Shown here: positions 1 through 5,601 of the stretch, piece by piece
Layout: each line of letters starts with the position of its first letter
Position numbering within the stretch: position 1 is the stretch's first letter
Assembly: GCA_050725495.1 (NCBI GenBank)
Contig: JBOHHM010000229.1
Location: 1 to 7,790 of the forward strand
Direction: 5' to 3'
Length of the DNA: 7,790 nt
Source of the DNA: JBOHHM01 sp050725495
GTDB lineage: Bacteria; Pseudomonadota; Gammaproteobacteria; Burkholderiales; Burkholderiaceae_C
The notes under the pieces: generated by a model
What the model was told of the DNA's origin: nothing
The model's input: only the letters and a program-made list of their open reading frames with translations
Databases searched by the model: none
Made by a program: the position numbers and the translations under genes

Positions 1-307
1 CCAGGCCGGCTTCCAGGCTGTCGGTCACGGGCAGCAGGCTCTCGGCAAAGCCTTCCACCGCGAACTTGCGGGCCTTGGAGATTTCTTCCTCGGCGCGCCG
101 GCGGGCGTTCTCGGCCTCGGCCTTGGCACGCAGGAACTGGTCGGCCAGCTCGGCCGCCCTGGCCTCCAGCTCGGCCACACGGGCCTGGGCTTCGGCCAGC
201 GGATCGACGGCGGGGGCAGCCGCAGCGGCCAGCGCCGCCTCCACTTCCTCGGGCGTCACCGAGCCATTAAATGCTTGATTTTCATCAGGTTTTTGAGTTT
301 CAGACAT
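1..307 (-). CDS. grpE: Nucleotide exchange factor GrpE (5' part; runs off the left edge)
   Basis: GrpE is the cytoplasmic exchange factor that releases ADP from the chaperone DnaK in the DnaK-DnaJ-GrpE system. The ATG is at 305-307 and 102 codons are readable before the window edge, so the C-terminal part, including most of the beta domain that contacts DnaK, is missing here. Residues 1-37 are acidic and alanine-rich, as in the disordered GrpE N-terminus. Residues 38-85 are a charged heptad-like helix (AEAQARVAELEAR, then FLRAKAEAENARRR) that matches the long dimeric coiled coil. The segment KFAVEGFAESLLPVTDSLEA (81-100) is the family signature that leads into the four-helix bundle. The Shine-Dalgarno match is weak. 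A heat-shock promoter lies about 40-65 bases upstream. No CIRCE element (HrcA operator) is visible upstream. The usual partner dnaK would be expected beyond the left edge, but it is not in view. Confidence 0.95.
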   Translation of the reverse strand, partial: MSETQKPDENQAFNGSVTPEEVEAALAAAAAPAVDPLAEAQARVAELEARAAELADQFLRAKAEAENARRRAEEEISKARKFAVEGFAESLLPVTDSLEAGL

Positions 308-343
308 GCTTTTCGAACAAGGTGAATGGGGGTTCGCGCACAG

Positions 344-371
344 ATTTGGGGGCCGCCATCCCGATTTCAAG
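344..371 (-). promoter_or_regulatory. Sigma32 (RpoH) heat-shock promoter of grpE
   Basis: Read on the minus strand, CTTGAAA (371-365) is followed 13 bases later by CCCCAAAT (351-344). The known sigma32 consensus is CTTGAAA, a spacer of about 13-15 bases, then CCCCATnT, so the -35 match is perfect and the -10 match is near perfect. Transcription would start near position 337, giving a leader of about 30 bases before the grpE ATG. The function of the downstream gene supports the call. Confidence 0.88.
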
Positions 372-401
372 GGGCATATGGCCGGCCGCCGCCCTACGGG
401 C

Positions 402-419
402 CTGGGGTGGGGGCCCCAG
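402..419. repeat. GC-rich hairpin between the FKBP gene and grpE
   Basis: CTGGGG (402-407) and CCCCAG (414-419) form a six-base-pair stem around a six-base loop. It lies downstream of the FKBP stop codon and just upstream of the grpE promoter on the minus strand. No run of U follows it, so it is not a canonical intrinsic terminator. It could still weakly separate the two transcription units, or it could be chance in GC-rich DNA. The rest of the 308-578 gap holds no gene I can support; the short reading frames there overlap the heat-shock promoter and resemble nothing I recognise. Confidence 0.3.
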
Positions 420-578
420 CGCGGCAGGGCTGAAGATTAAGGCCAAATTGGCTGCCATGGCCTGCAAGCTGTGTTGGACGCGGGGGCTTTGGCTGCGGCG
501 GCTTGAGCCTTGCCGGCGTTCTTGATCGACCATGGGCCCGCGCGCCCCGGTGTTGGGGCAGCAGGGCCGGGTGCACTC

Positions 579-932
579 TTATGCGGCCATGGCCAGCAAT
601 TCAACGTCGAACTTCAGCGTGGCATTGGGCGGAATCACGCCGCCGGCGCCGCGGGCGCCGTAGCCGAGCTCCGGCGGGATGATCAACGTGCGCTTGCCGC
701 CGACCTTCATGCCGGCCACGCCTTCGTCCCAGCCGCGGATGACCATGCCGGCGCCCAGCGAGAACACGAACGGGTCGTTGCGATCCTTGCTGGAGTCGAA
801 CTTGGCGCCCTGCGTGCCATTGTTGTAGAGCCAGCCGGTGTAGTGCACGGTCACGTTGTGGCCGGCCTGGGCCTGCGCGCCGTCGCCCACGGTGGTGTCT
901 TCGTACCGGAGGCCGGAGGGGGTGGTCGTCAT
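579..932 (-). CDS. FKBP-type peptidyl-prolyl cis-trans isomerase, single domain
   Basis: This 117-residue protein is a stand-alone FKBP domain that catalyses cis-trans isomerisation of peptide bonds before proline and so assists protein folding. No signal peptide or membrane segment is present, so it should be cytoplasmic. It aligns over its full length with FKBP12: VHYTGWL (29-35), KFDSS (44-48), the MVIRGWDEGV core (63-72), the PPELGYG loop (86-92) and LKFDVELL (106-113). The FKBP12 active-site residues are all kept, as Y31, F45, D46, F55, V64, I65, W68, Y91 and F108, so an active enzyme that could bind FK506 is expected. The start is supported by AAGGA six bases upstream of the ATG. The gene is monocistronic: a strong terminator ends the upstream gene, and its own promoter must lie in 933-1128, although I see no convincing sigma70 boxes there. 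The product resembles the small Mip-like FKBPs of Burkholderiales. Confidence 0.95.
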   Translation of the reverse strand: MTTTPSGLRYEDTTVGDGAQAQAGHNVTVHYTGWLYNNGTQGAKFDSSKDRNDPFVFSLGAGMVIRGWDEGVAGMKVGGKRTLIIPPELGYGARGAGGVIPPNATLKFDVELLAMAA

Positions 933-950
933 GATGAATCCTTGGCTGTT

Positions 951-980
951 TTGCTATTGAATTTGTAGCGGCTTGCGCCC
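951..980. repeat. Short palindromic intergenic repeat, copy A
   Basis: GCTA (953-956) and TAGC (966-969) form an imperfect palindrome with an AT-rich centre, followed on the plus strand by a GC tail ending in CGCCC (976-980). A second copy in the same orientation lies at 1581-1610. The two agree at 19 of 30 positions by direct comparison, concentrated in the TTGCTA start, the TAGC arm and the CGCCC tail. I recall similar dispersed elements in intergenic DNA of Comamonadaceae. It sits between the FKBP start codon and any promoter for that gene, so it would be in the leader transcript. Confidence 0.5.
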
Positions 981-1034
981 GATGCGTGAGGGCTGAGCCT
1001 CTTGAGACAACGCCTGGCCGCCCCAAGTTTTCTT

Positions 1035-1080
1035 GCGCCCCCTCGGGGGGCCTGACGTGAAGCGGCAGGGCCGGGGGCGC
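1035..1080. repeat. GC-rich inverted repeat (REP-like hairpin element)
   Basis: GCGCCCCC (1035-1042) is perfectly inverted as GGGGGCGC (1073-1080), giving an eight-base-pair outer stem with a 30-base interior. The left arm can instead pair locally, with GCCCCC (1037-1042) matching GGGGGC (1046-1051) around a three-base loop. The two pairings are mutually exclusive. The element resembles the G/C-block hairpin repeats scattered between genes in Comamonadaceae, which is from memory and not checked. It lies upstream of the FKBP gene and has no U run on either strand. Confidence 0.5.
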
Positions 1081-1128
1081 TCAAACGGACCCTGGATTAT
1101 GCCAGCAGGCCGCCGCTGGCCCGCCGCC

Positions 1129-1158
1129 AAAAGAAAAGGACAGGCGAGGCCTGTCCTT
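1129..1158 (-). terminator. Intrinsic terminator of the HxlR-type regulator gene
   Basis: Read on the minus strand, AAGGACAGGC (1158-1149) pairs perfectly with GCCTGTCCTT (1145-1136) around a three-base loop. The stem is followed directly by TTCTTTT (1135-1129). It begins 20 bases after the stop codon of the gene at 1179-1487. A ten-base-pair stem with a U-rich tail is a textbook rho-independent terminator. It separates that gene from the FKBP gene. Confidence 0.93.
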
Positions 1159-1178
1159 GCGGGCCGAGCCGATGCGGC

Positions 1179-1487
1179 TTACTTCTTCTTGGCCTGGCCG
1201 GTCACCCATTTGCCGGCGAAGGCTTGCAGGTCGGACAGGCGCTTGAGCAGGTCGGCGCCCGAGGGCGTCACGTTGTAGCCGTCGTTGCCATGGCTGACGA
1301 GGCCGGCCTCACGCAGTTCCTTGATGCGGGTGTTCAGCGTGTTGGGGGTGATGCCCCCGACGCTGTCTTGCAGCAGGCGGAAAGTCTGGGAATGACCGTC
1401 TTTCAGGGCCCACAGCACGCGCAGGGCGTAGCGGGACTCCAGCAAGGCAAGCAGTTGATTGACGGCGGCGTTTTCCTTGGAACTCAT
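1179..1487 (-). CDS. HxlR-type winged-helix transcriptional regulator
   Basis: This 102-residue protein is a minimal winged helix-turn-helix regulator. LLALLESRYALRVLWALKDG (12-31) corresponds to the first helices of the HxlR fold (the 'KWTLLILREL' region of other members). ITPNTLNTRIKELREAGLV (46-64) is the recognition-helix region and its conserved follow-on. A short wing, GNDGYNVTPSGADLL (67-81), follows. The conserved N-terminal cysteine of redox-sensing HxlR members is absent and there is no cysteine anywhere in the protein, so thiol sensing is excluded. The C-terminus ends in a basic AKKK tail. The start is supported by AGGAG eight bases upstream. The gene stands alone with its own promoter and terminator. 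A palindrome just upstream of the start codon suggests autoregulation (inference). Targets and ligand are unknown. A general PadR-like or ArsR-like winged helix is the alternative family assignment. Confidence 0.82.
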   Translation of the reverse strand: MSSKENAAVNQLLALLESRYALRVLWALKDGHSQTFRLLQDSVGGITPNTLNTRIKELREAGLVSHGNDGYNVTPSGADLLKRLSDLQAFAGKWVTGQAKKK

Positions 1488-1531
1488 TCGGCGTTCTCCT
1501 CTGGGCAGTTATGGTGGGGGCAGTGCAGGAC

Positions 1532-1546
1532 TTGTGTGCTACACAA
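1532..1546. promoter_or_regulatory. Candidate operator palindrome upstream of the HxlR-type gene
   Basis: TTGTGT (1532-1537) and ACACAA (1541-1546) are perfect inverted halves around GCT. The dyad lies 45-59 bases upstream of the start codon of the regulator gene and about 8-22 bases downstream of the start site expected from the promoter at 1561-1589. A dimeric winged-helix protein bound here would block transcription. The symmetry is seen directly; the link to this regulator is inferred from position. Confidence 0.5.
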
Positions 1547-1552
1547 ACAATA

Positions 1553-1570
1553 GCGCTTTGAATATAGCGC
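1553..1570. repeat. Inverted repeat GCGCT-N8-AGCGC over the -10 region
   Basis: GCGCT (1553-1557) and AGCGC (1566-1570) are inverted around eight AT-rich bases that hold most of the proposed -10 box. Because GCGC is self-complementary, the same bases also read as a direct repeat of TAGCGC at 1551-1556 and 1565-1570. It may be a second protein-binding site on the promoter, or may simply reflect promoter composition. Confidence 0.35.
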
Positions 1571-1589
1571 AGTTTTTGCGTTGCTACAA
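1561..1589 (-). promoter_or_regulatory. Probable sigma70 promoter of the HxlR-type gene
   Basis: On the minus strand TTGTAG (1589-1584) and TATATT (1566-1561) are separated by exactly 17 bases. The -10 box matches TATAAT at five of six positions. The -35 box matches only the TTG of TTGACA. Transcription would begin near 1554, giving a leader of about 65 bases. The -35 box lies inside palindromic repeat copy B, so that repeat may have supplied it. Confidence 0.55.
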
Positions 1590-1610
1590 GTTTCATAGCT
1601 GCCAACGCCC
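1581..1610. repeat. Short palindromic intergenic repeat, copy B
   Basis: This is the second copy of the element at 951-980, in the same orientation. It has the TTGCTA start (1581-1586), the TAGC arm (1596-1599) and the CGCCC tail (1606-1610), with a diverged centre. It lies between the MarR gene and the HxlR-type gene and overlaps the proposed -35 box of the latter. Confidence 0.45.
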
Positions 1611-1651
1611 TGAATTCGTGGGCTGATGGCCCAAAGCCTCATTCGGTTCGG

Positions 1652-2107
1652 TCAGAGGTAGATCTTCTGCAGCAGGCGCACCAGGGTCTTGCGTTCGCTG
1701 GCGGTGAGCCGCGAGGTGGCGTCCGTTTCCAGCTCGGCCGCGGTTTGCTCGGCCTCGCGCATCAGCCTTTGCCCCGCGGCGGTCAGGTGCAGGCCCATGG
1801 CCCGGCCGTCATGGGGATGGGGGCGGCGCGCGATCAGTTCGCGCTGTTCCAGGGCGTTGATCATGCCGACCAGGTTGGGCGGCAGCACGCTGAGGGCAGC
1901 GCACAGCTGCCGCGAGGTGATGCCGGGGTTGTGGGTGATGAGCGAGAGCACCGAAAAATCGACCGGCCGCAGGCCGTAGACCGCCATGCGCTCCAGAAAC
2001 ACCTCGATGATCGCCAGCGCCGCGCGCCGCGCGTTGTAGCCGATCAGGGATTCAAGGTAGCTGGTGTCGATGTCTTCAACGGCGGGTGCGGCAGGTTTGA
2101 CGGGCAT
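1652..2107 (-). CDS. MarR-family transcriptional regulator, last gene of the catabolic operon
   Basis: This 151-residue protein has the MarR layout: N-terminal dimerisation helices (15-45), a winged helix-turn-helix (47-112) and a C-terminal dimerisation helix (113-150). LRPVDFSVLSLITHNPGIT (46-64) is the start of the DNA-binding domain. SVLPPNLVGMINALEQRELI (73-92) is the recognition helix and what follows. The wing carries the family's D-x-R signature as HDGRAMGLHLTAAG (99-112). The ATG lies six bases after the stop of the acyl-CoA dehydrogenase gene and has no good Shine-Dalgarno sequence, which points to translational coupling. MarR proteins commonly repress neighbouring catabolic genes and are released by a phenolic compound or an acyl-CoA. 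Control of this operon, including its own gene, is the natural inference, but the operon promoter is outside the window. A TGGGC/GCCCA hairpin follows the stop (1619-1633) but lacks a U run. Confidence 0.93.
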   Translation of the reverse strand: MPVKPAAPAVEDIDTSYLESLIGYNARRAALAIIEVFLERMAVYGLRPVDFSVLSLITHNPGITSRQLCAALSVLPPNLVGMINALEQRELIARRPHPHDGRAMGLHLTAAGQRLMREAEQTAAELETDATSRLTASERKTLVRLLQKIYL

Positions 2108-2113
2108 GGCGTT

Positions 2114-3841
2114 TCACGATGGAGAAGGCTCCAGCATAACGGCCCTGTCGATCGCCGCCCTGATGATGGCCAGGCGCATGTCGAATTCGGGCAGCAACCA
2201 GTGACGCAGGGCTCGCGCCGGTGCCCGCCAGCGCATGGCCAGCTCCGGTGTTGCCGCGTCCAGGCAGGCCTCGATGCGTGCCCAGGCCCAGCCCAGCAGG
2301 GCCAGCGCGACGGCGCGCAGGTAATCGTCGGCCACCCAGTAGGGCAGGGTGCTGTCGTTCGTCGCGGCCTGGGCCAGCGCCCGGCTCAGCTCGTGCAGCC
2401 GGTCCAAGCGTGCGCGCACGGCCTCGTCGTTCGCGTGCGGGTCCTGCCTCAGTTCGTTCAGCAGGGCCGACAAACCCTGGCCGCCATCGGAGAGCACCTT
2501 GCGCACCAGCAGGTCGATGGCCTGGATTTCGTTCGTGCCTTCGTAGATCATGGTCACGCGCGCATCGCGCACGATCTGCTCGATGCCCCATTCGCGCACG
2601 TAGCCGTGGCCGCCGAACACCTGCAGGCACTCACTGCTGCCGTGGAAGGCCTGGTGCGTGAACGCTGCCTTGAGCACCGGCGTGACCAGGCTGCACCAGG
2701 TCTGCGCGGCTTCGCGCCGCTGGGTGTCGGGGTGGTGCCGGGCCATGTCCAGCTCCAGCGCCGTGCGGTAGGTCAGCACGCGGCCACCGTCGATCCAGGC
2801 ACGCTGGGTGTCGAGGATGCGGCGCATGGCGGGATGCTCGGCAATGGGATCGGCCTGATCAGCGGTTTTCCCACGCCCGGGCGCGCGCATCTGGCGGCGC
2901 TCCCGGGCGTAGGCGTCGGCCTTCTGCCAGGCCGCATCCAGCAGGCCAATGCCCTGCAGCGCCACATGCAGACGCGCTGCGTTCATCATCACGAACATCG
3001 CGTTCAGGCCGCGACCCGGCTCGCCGACGATCCAGCCGGTCGCCGCGTCAAACCGCATCACGCAGGTGGCGCTGCCATGCAGGCCCATTTTTTCCTCGAT
3101 GCGCTCGCAGTGCACCGCGCTGCGCGCGCCATCCGGGTAGAACTTGGGCACGAGGAACAGCGACAGGCCTTTCGGGCCGGGTGGCGCATCGGGCAGGCGC
3201 GCCAGCACCAGGTGCACGATGTTGTCGCTCAGGTCGTGCTCGCCGCCGGAAATGAAGATCTTGGTCCCGCTGAGCTGGTAGCTGCCGTCTGGCTGTGGCA
3301 GGGCTTTCGTGCGGGCGAGTCCGAGATCGCTTCCCGCTTGCGGCTCGGTCAGGCACATGGTCGCGAGCCATTCGCCGGTGGCGATTTTTTTGAGATAGCG
3401 CGCCTTCAGCTCGTCGCTGCCGTGGTGTTTGAGGCACTCATAAGCACCATGCAGCAGGCCGGGGGCCATGGTCCAGCCGTGGTTGGCGGCGCTCAGCATT
3501 TCATAGAGCAGGGCCTCGAGCACGGCGGGCAGGCCCTGGCCGCCGTCTTCGGATGCGCAGGCCAGCGCGGGCCAGCCGGCCTGCCAGAACGCCTGGTAGG
3601 CGTCGCGAAAGCCCGGCGGCGTCGTCACGCGGCCGGCTTCGAAGTGGCAGCCGGTTTCATCGCCCCCTCGGCTGAGCGGCGCGATGGCGCTGGCGACGAA
3701 TTTGCCGGCTTCCTCGAGGATCTGCTGCATCAGGCCGGCGTCGGCCTCGGCAAACGGTGCCAGCGCTTGCAGCTGGGCGGGCGCCTGCAACACGTCTTCC
3801 AGAATGAACCGGGTGTCGGCGAGAACGGGATGGTAGTGCAT
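2114..3841 (-). CDS. Acyl-CoA dehydrogenase, long DmdC-like type
   Basis: This is a cytoplasmic FAD enzyme that introduces an alpha-beta double bond into an acyl-CoA and passes electrons to electron-transfer flavoprotein. At 575 residues it belongs to the long subgroup (about 580-600) that includes the DMSP-pathway enzyme DmdC, not the usual 380-residue type. Residues 1-35 (MHYHPVLADTRFILEDVL start) are the subgroup's N-terminal extension. The N-terminal helical domain extends to about 158. MCLTEPQAGSDLG (162-174) is the FAD/substrate signature of the beta domain. GGHGYVREWGIEQIVRD (410-426) leads to MIYEGTNEIQ (431-440), where E434 is the expected catalytic base. Residues 450-575 are the extra C-terminal helical domain of this subgroup. 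The start is three bases after the esterase stop, so translation is probably coupled. Substrate cannot be assigned: DmdC-like enzymes are numerous in Burkholderiales and annotated loosely. Context suggests an acid freed by the esterase and activated to its CoA ester. No CoA ligase is in view. Confidence 0.95.
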   Translation of the reverse strand: MHYHPVLADTRFILEDVLQAPAQLQALAPFAEADAGLMQQILEEAGKFVASAIAPLSRGGDETGCHFEAGRVTTPPGFRDAYQAFWQAGWPALACASEDGGQGLPAVLEALLYEMLSAANHGWTMAPGLLHGAYECLKHHGSDELKARYLKKIATGEWLATMCLTEPQAGSDLGLARTKALPQPDGSYQLSGTKIFISGGEHDLSDNIVHLVLARLPDAPPGPKGLSLFLVPKFYPDGARSAVHCERIEEKMGLHGSATCVMRFDAATGWIVGEPGRGLNAMFVMMNAARLHVALQGIGLLDAAWQKADAYARERRQMRAPGRGKTADQADPIAEHPAMRRILDTQRAWIDGGRVLTYRTALELDMARHHPDTQRREAAQTWCSLVTPVLKAAFTHQAFHGSSECLQVFGGHGYVREWGIEQIVRDARVTMIYEGTNEIQAIDLLVRKVLSDGGQGLSALLNELRQDPHANDEAVRARLDRLHELSRALAQAATNDSTLPYWVADDYLRAVALALLGWAWARIEACLDAATPELAMRWRAPARALRHWLLPEFDMRLAIIRAAIDRAVMLEPSPS

Positions 3842-3844
3842 GGC

Positions 3845-5587
3845 TTACTGGCAACTAAAGCTGGCCGCGTTCTCGGTGTCGCCGCTACCCTTGTAGCGCG
3901 GCACTTGTGGGTACGGGCACAACAGGCGGGTCCGTGTGGGGCTCCAGCTCGCCGGAATCTCGGGGTTGGGCATGGCGGAGCCGGGCCCGCGGGCCTGCGC
4001 CACGACCGCATCGGGCGCCTGGCCCTGCTCCACCCATTTCACCAGCGCGTCCACCATGTCCATCTGGTCTGTGGCGGGGCCGCCGCGGCTGTGGTTCATG
4101 CCGGGCACGAGGAACAGGCGGGCGTGGCGGTCCGCGCGGCCGCCATGGGCCTGCCGGAACGCGTCATGCCAGGCGATGGCGTCGAGCGCTGAGAACACCG
4201 GATCGGCCGTGCCATGGACCACCAGCAACTTGCCGCCGTGGGCGACGAACTGGCGCATCGTCGCGTCCGGTGGCGTCATGAAGCTCGTGGAGGATTCACC
4301 GTAGGGGCCGCCGTGGGCCGTGAGCTTGGGCAGGTCTCGGTCGATGCTGAAATTCAATGCATAGTCGATCAGCGTGTTGCCTTGCCCTGTCACGACCGCA
4401 GGCGATGCCGGCGGCGTGGTGAAGACGAAGGCCAACGCAATCGCATCGCGCGGGCCCACGCTGTTGACGAATTTCCAGGTGGCCCAGTCGCGGCCTGCGA
4501 TGCCGGGATCGGCCGGCAGGGCGGCATACACGGGGGCGCCCGATCTGTCCTTCGGGCCTGCCAGGCTCTTGTCGAGCACGGCCTTTTGCGCGGGACTCAG
4601 GCACTGGCCGTCCGGGGCGGCGCCAGCCGCGCAGGCCGGGACGTCGCGCTCGACGCGGAAAGCGGCTTGGCAAGCCTGCAGGTCAGCGACGCTGCCGTCG
4701 GCCAGGCCATCCAGCGCGTCACAGCGTGCGAGGATGCTGCGCGCTACGAGGTCCAGGTCGGCGGGCGTGAACGCCGTGCTCAGGTCGGGCCGGCCGGTGG
4801 CGGGATTGGGGCGCGAGATCCCGGCAAATTGCTGCGCTCCCCATACCTGCGCGACCGCCGCGCGTGGCAGCCTGTAACCCGGCGTGCTCACCAGGATGCC
4901 TTCGTATTCCTTTGGCAGGCGAGAGGCCGCGACGAAGCCGTGACGCCCGCCGTTGGAGGTGCCCACCAGGTACGAGGTGTCGGGCCGCTTGCCATAGTAG
5001 GTCTGGATCAGCGCCTTGGCCATGGGCGTGAGCTGCGCGACGGCGTTGTAGCCATAGTCCAGGCGTGCTTGCGGGTCCAGCCCGAAAGCAGCGCCACCGA
5101 TGGGGGAACTGCGGTCGAAGGCATGGCCGGCGTCGGAGCTGATAACGGCGAAGCCCTTGAGCAGGCCGTTGCCGGCCGGGCCGCCGCCCAGAATATCGCC
5201 ATAGGCCGGCGTCTGGAGCCCGTCCAGGCCGCCGTTGGCCTGGTAGAAGAAGCGGCCGTTCCAGGCCGTGGGCAGGCGCATCTCGAAGCCGATCGCATAG
5301 GGCTTGCCGTCGATGGGCCCGATGCGCTCGTTCATCACTCCCTTGACTACGCAATGCTCGGGCATGGCCTGCGCGATGCCGGGCAGCTTGAGCTGGCCGG
5401 CCTCAACGCGCAGTGCCGACACCAGCCGGGTGCCGGTGAAGCCAAAGCGCGCCGCCAGCGCATCGCAGGCCATGGCGGCGTTCGCGCCGGTGGCGGCGGG
5501 CCGCGTGAGTGCGGTCGGGGTGCTGGTGCAGGCGGCGAGCAACAGCAGGCCTGCGCCGCCCAGTGCGGCGTTGAACAGGGTTCGCAT
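3845..5587 (-). CDS. Tannase/feruloyl esterase/MHETase-family lipoprotein
   Basis: This 580-residue alpha/beta-hydrolase belongs to the tannase family, whose members cleave ester bonds of aromatic acids (gallate, ferulate, mono-hydroxyethyl terephthalate). The N-terminus MRTLFNAALGGAGLLLLAAC is a lipoprotein signal with lipobox LAAC, so C20 would be lipidated. T21 at +2 favours the outer membrane. The nucleophile motif is GTSNGG with S211. The acid is D462 (HGTADPVFS) and the base is H499 (PGMNHSRGG). The lid (about 255-440) contains the calcium-loop motif CDALDGLADG (289-298). Cysteine pairs corresponding to four MHETase disulfides appear as C41/C79, C289/C306, C319/C329 and C557/C579. The active-site pair is absent: the residue before S211 is T210 and the residue after H499 is S500. 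The length is close to MHETase (603). The start lies 14 bases after the upstream gene, with a weak GGGGG ribosome-binding match. Substrate is unknown; aromatic esters are the family expectation. Confidence 0.9.
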   Translation of the reverse strand: MRTLFNAALGGAGLLLLAACTSTPTALTRPAATGANAAMACDALAARFGFTGTRLVSALRVEAGQLKLPGIAQAMPEHCVVKGVMNERIGPIDGKPYAIGFEMRLPTAWNGRFFYQANGGLDGLQTPAYGDILGGGPAGNGLLKGFAVISSDAGHAFDRSSPIGGAAFGLDPQARLDYGYNAVAQLTPMAKALIQTYYGKRPDTSYLVGTSNGGRHGFVAASRLPKEYEGILVSTPGYRLPRAAVAQVWGAQQFAGISRPNPATGRPDLSTAFTPADLDLVARSILARCDALDGLADGSVADLQACQAAFRVERDVPACAAGAAPDGQCLSPAQKAVLDKSLAGPKDRSGAPVYAALPADPGIAGRDWATWKFVNSVGPRDAIALAFVFTTPPASPAVVTGQGNTLIDYALNFSIDRDLPKLTAHGGPYGESSTSFMTPPDATMRQFVAHGGKLLVVHGTADPVFSALDAIAWHDAFRQAHGGRADRHARLFLVPGMNHSRGGPATDQMDMVDALVKWVEQGQAPDAVVAQARGPGSAMPNPEIPASWSPTRTRLLCPYPQVPRYKGSGDTENAASFSCQ

Positions 5588-5601
5588 GACGGGCCCCCGG
5601 A

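Noticed and set aside
544..559. GCCCC/GGGGC hairpin just after the FKBP stop codon as a terminator
   Set aside because: The stem is only five base pairs and no U run follows on the minus strand.
300..576. Short open frames on both strands in the gap upstream of grpE
   Set aside because: They overlap the heat-shock promoter or each other, are compositionally biased and match no family I know.
1553..1577. GCGCT/AGCGC hairpin followed by AGTTTTT as a plus-strand terminator
   Set aside because: No plus-strand gene ends here, and the same bases are better explained as part of a minus-strand promoter region.
1619..1633. TGGGC/GCCCA hairpin after the MarR gene as the operon terminator
   Set aside because: It has a short stem, a five-base loop and no U-rich tail; termination may be Rho-dependent or further downstream.
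1745..4192. An 815-codon open frame on the plus strand opposite the MarR, dehydrogenase and esterase genes
   Set aside because: It is antisense to three well-recognised genes, shows no domain I recognise, and is rich in H, R, A, G and Q as expected from the complement of GC-rich coding DNA. Long antisense frames of this kind are common artefacts at high GC.
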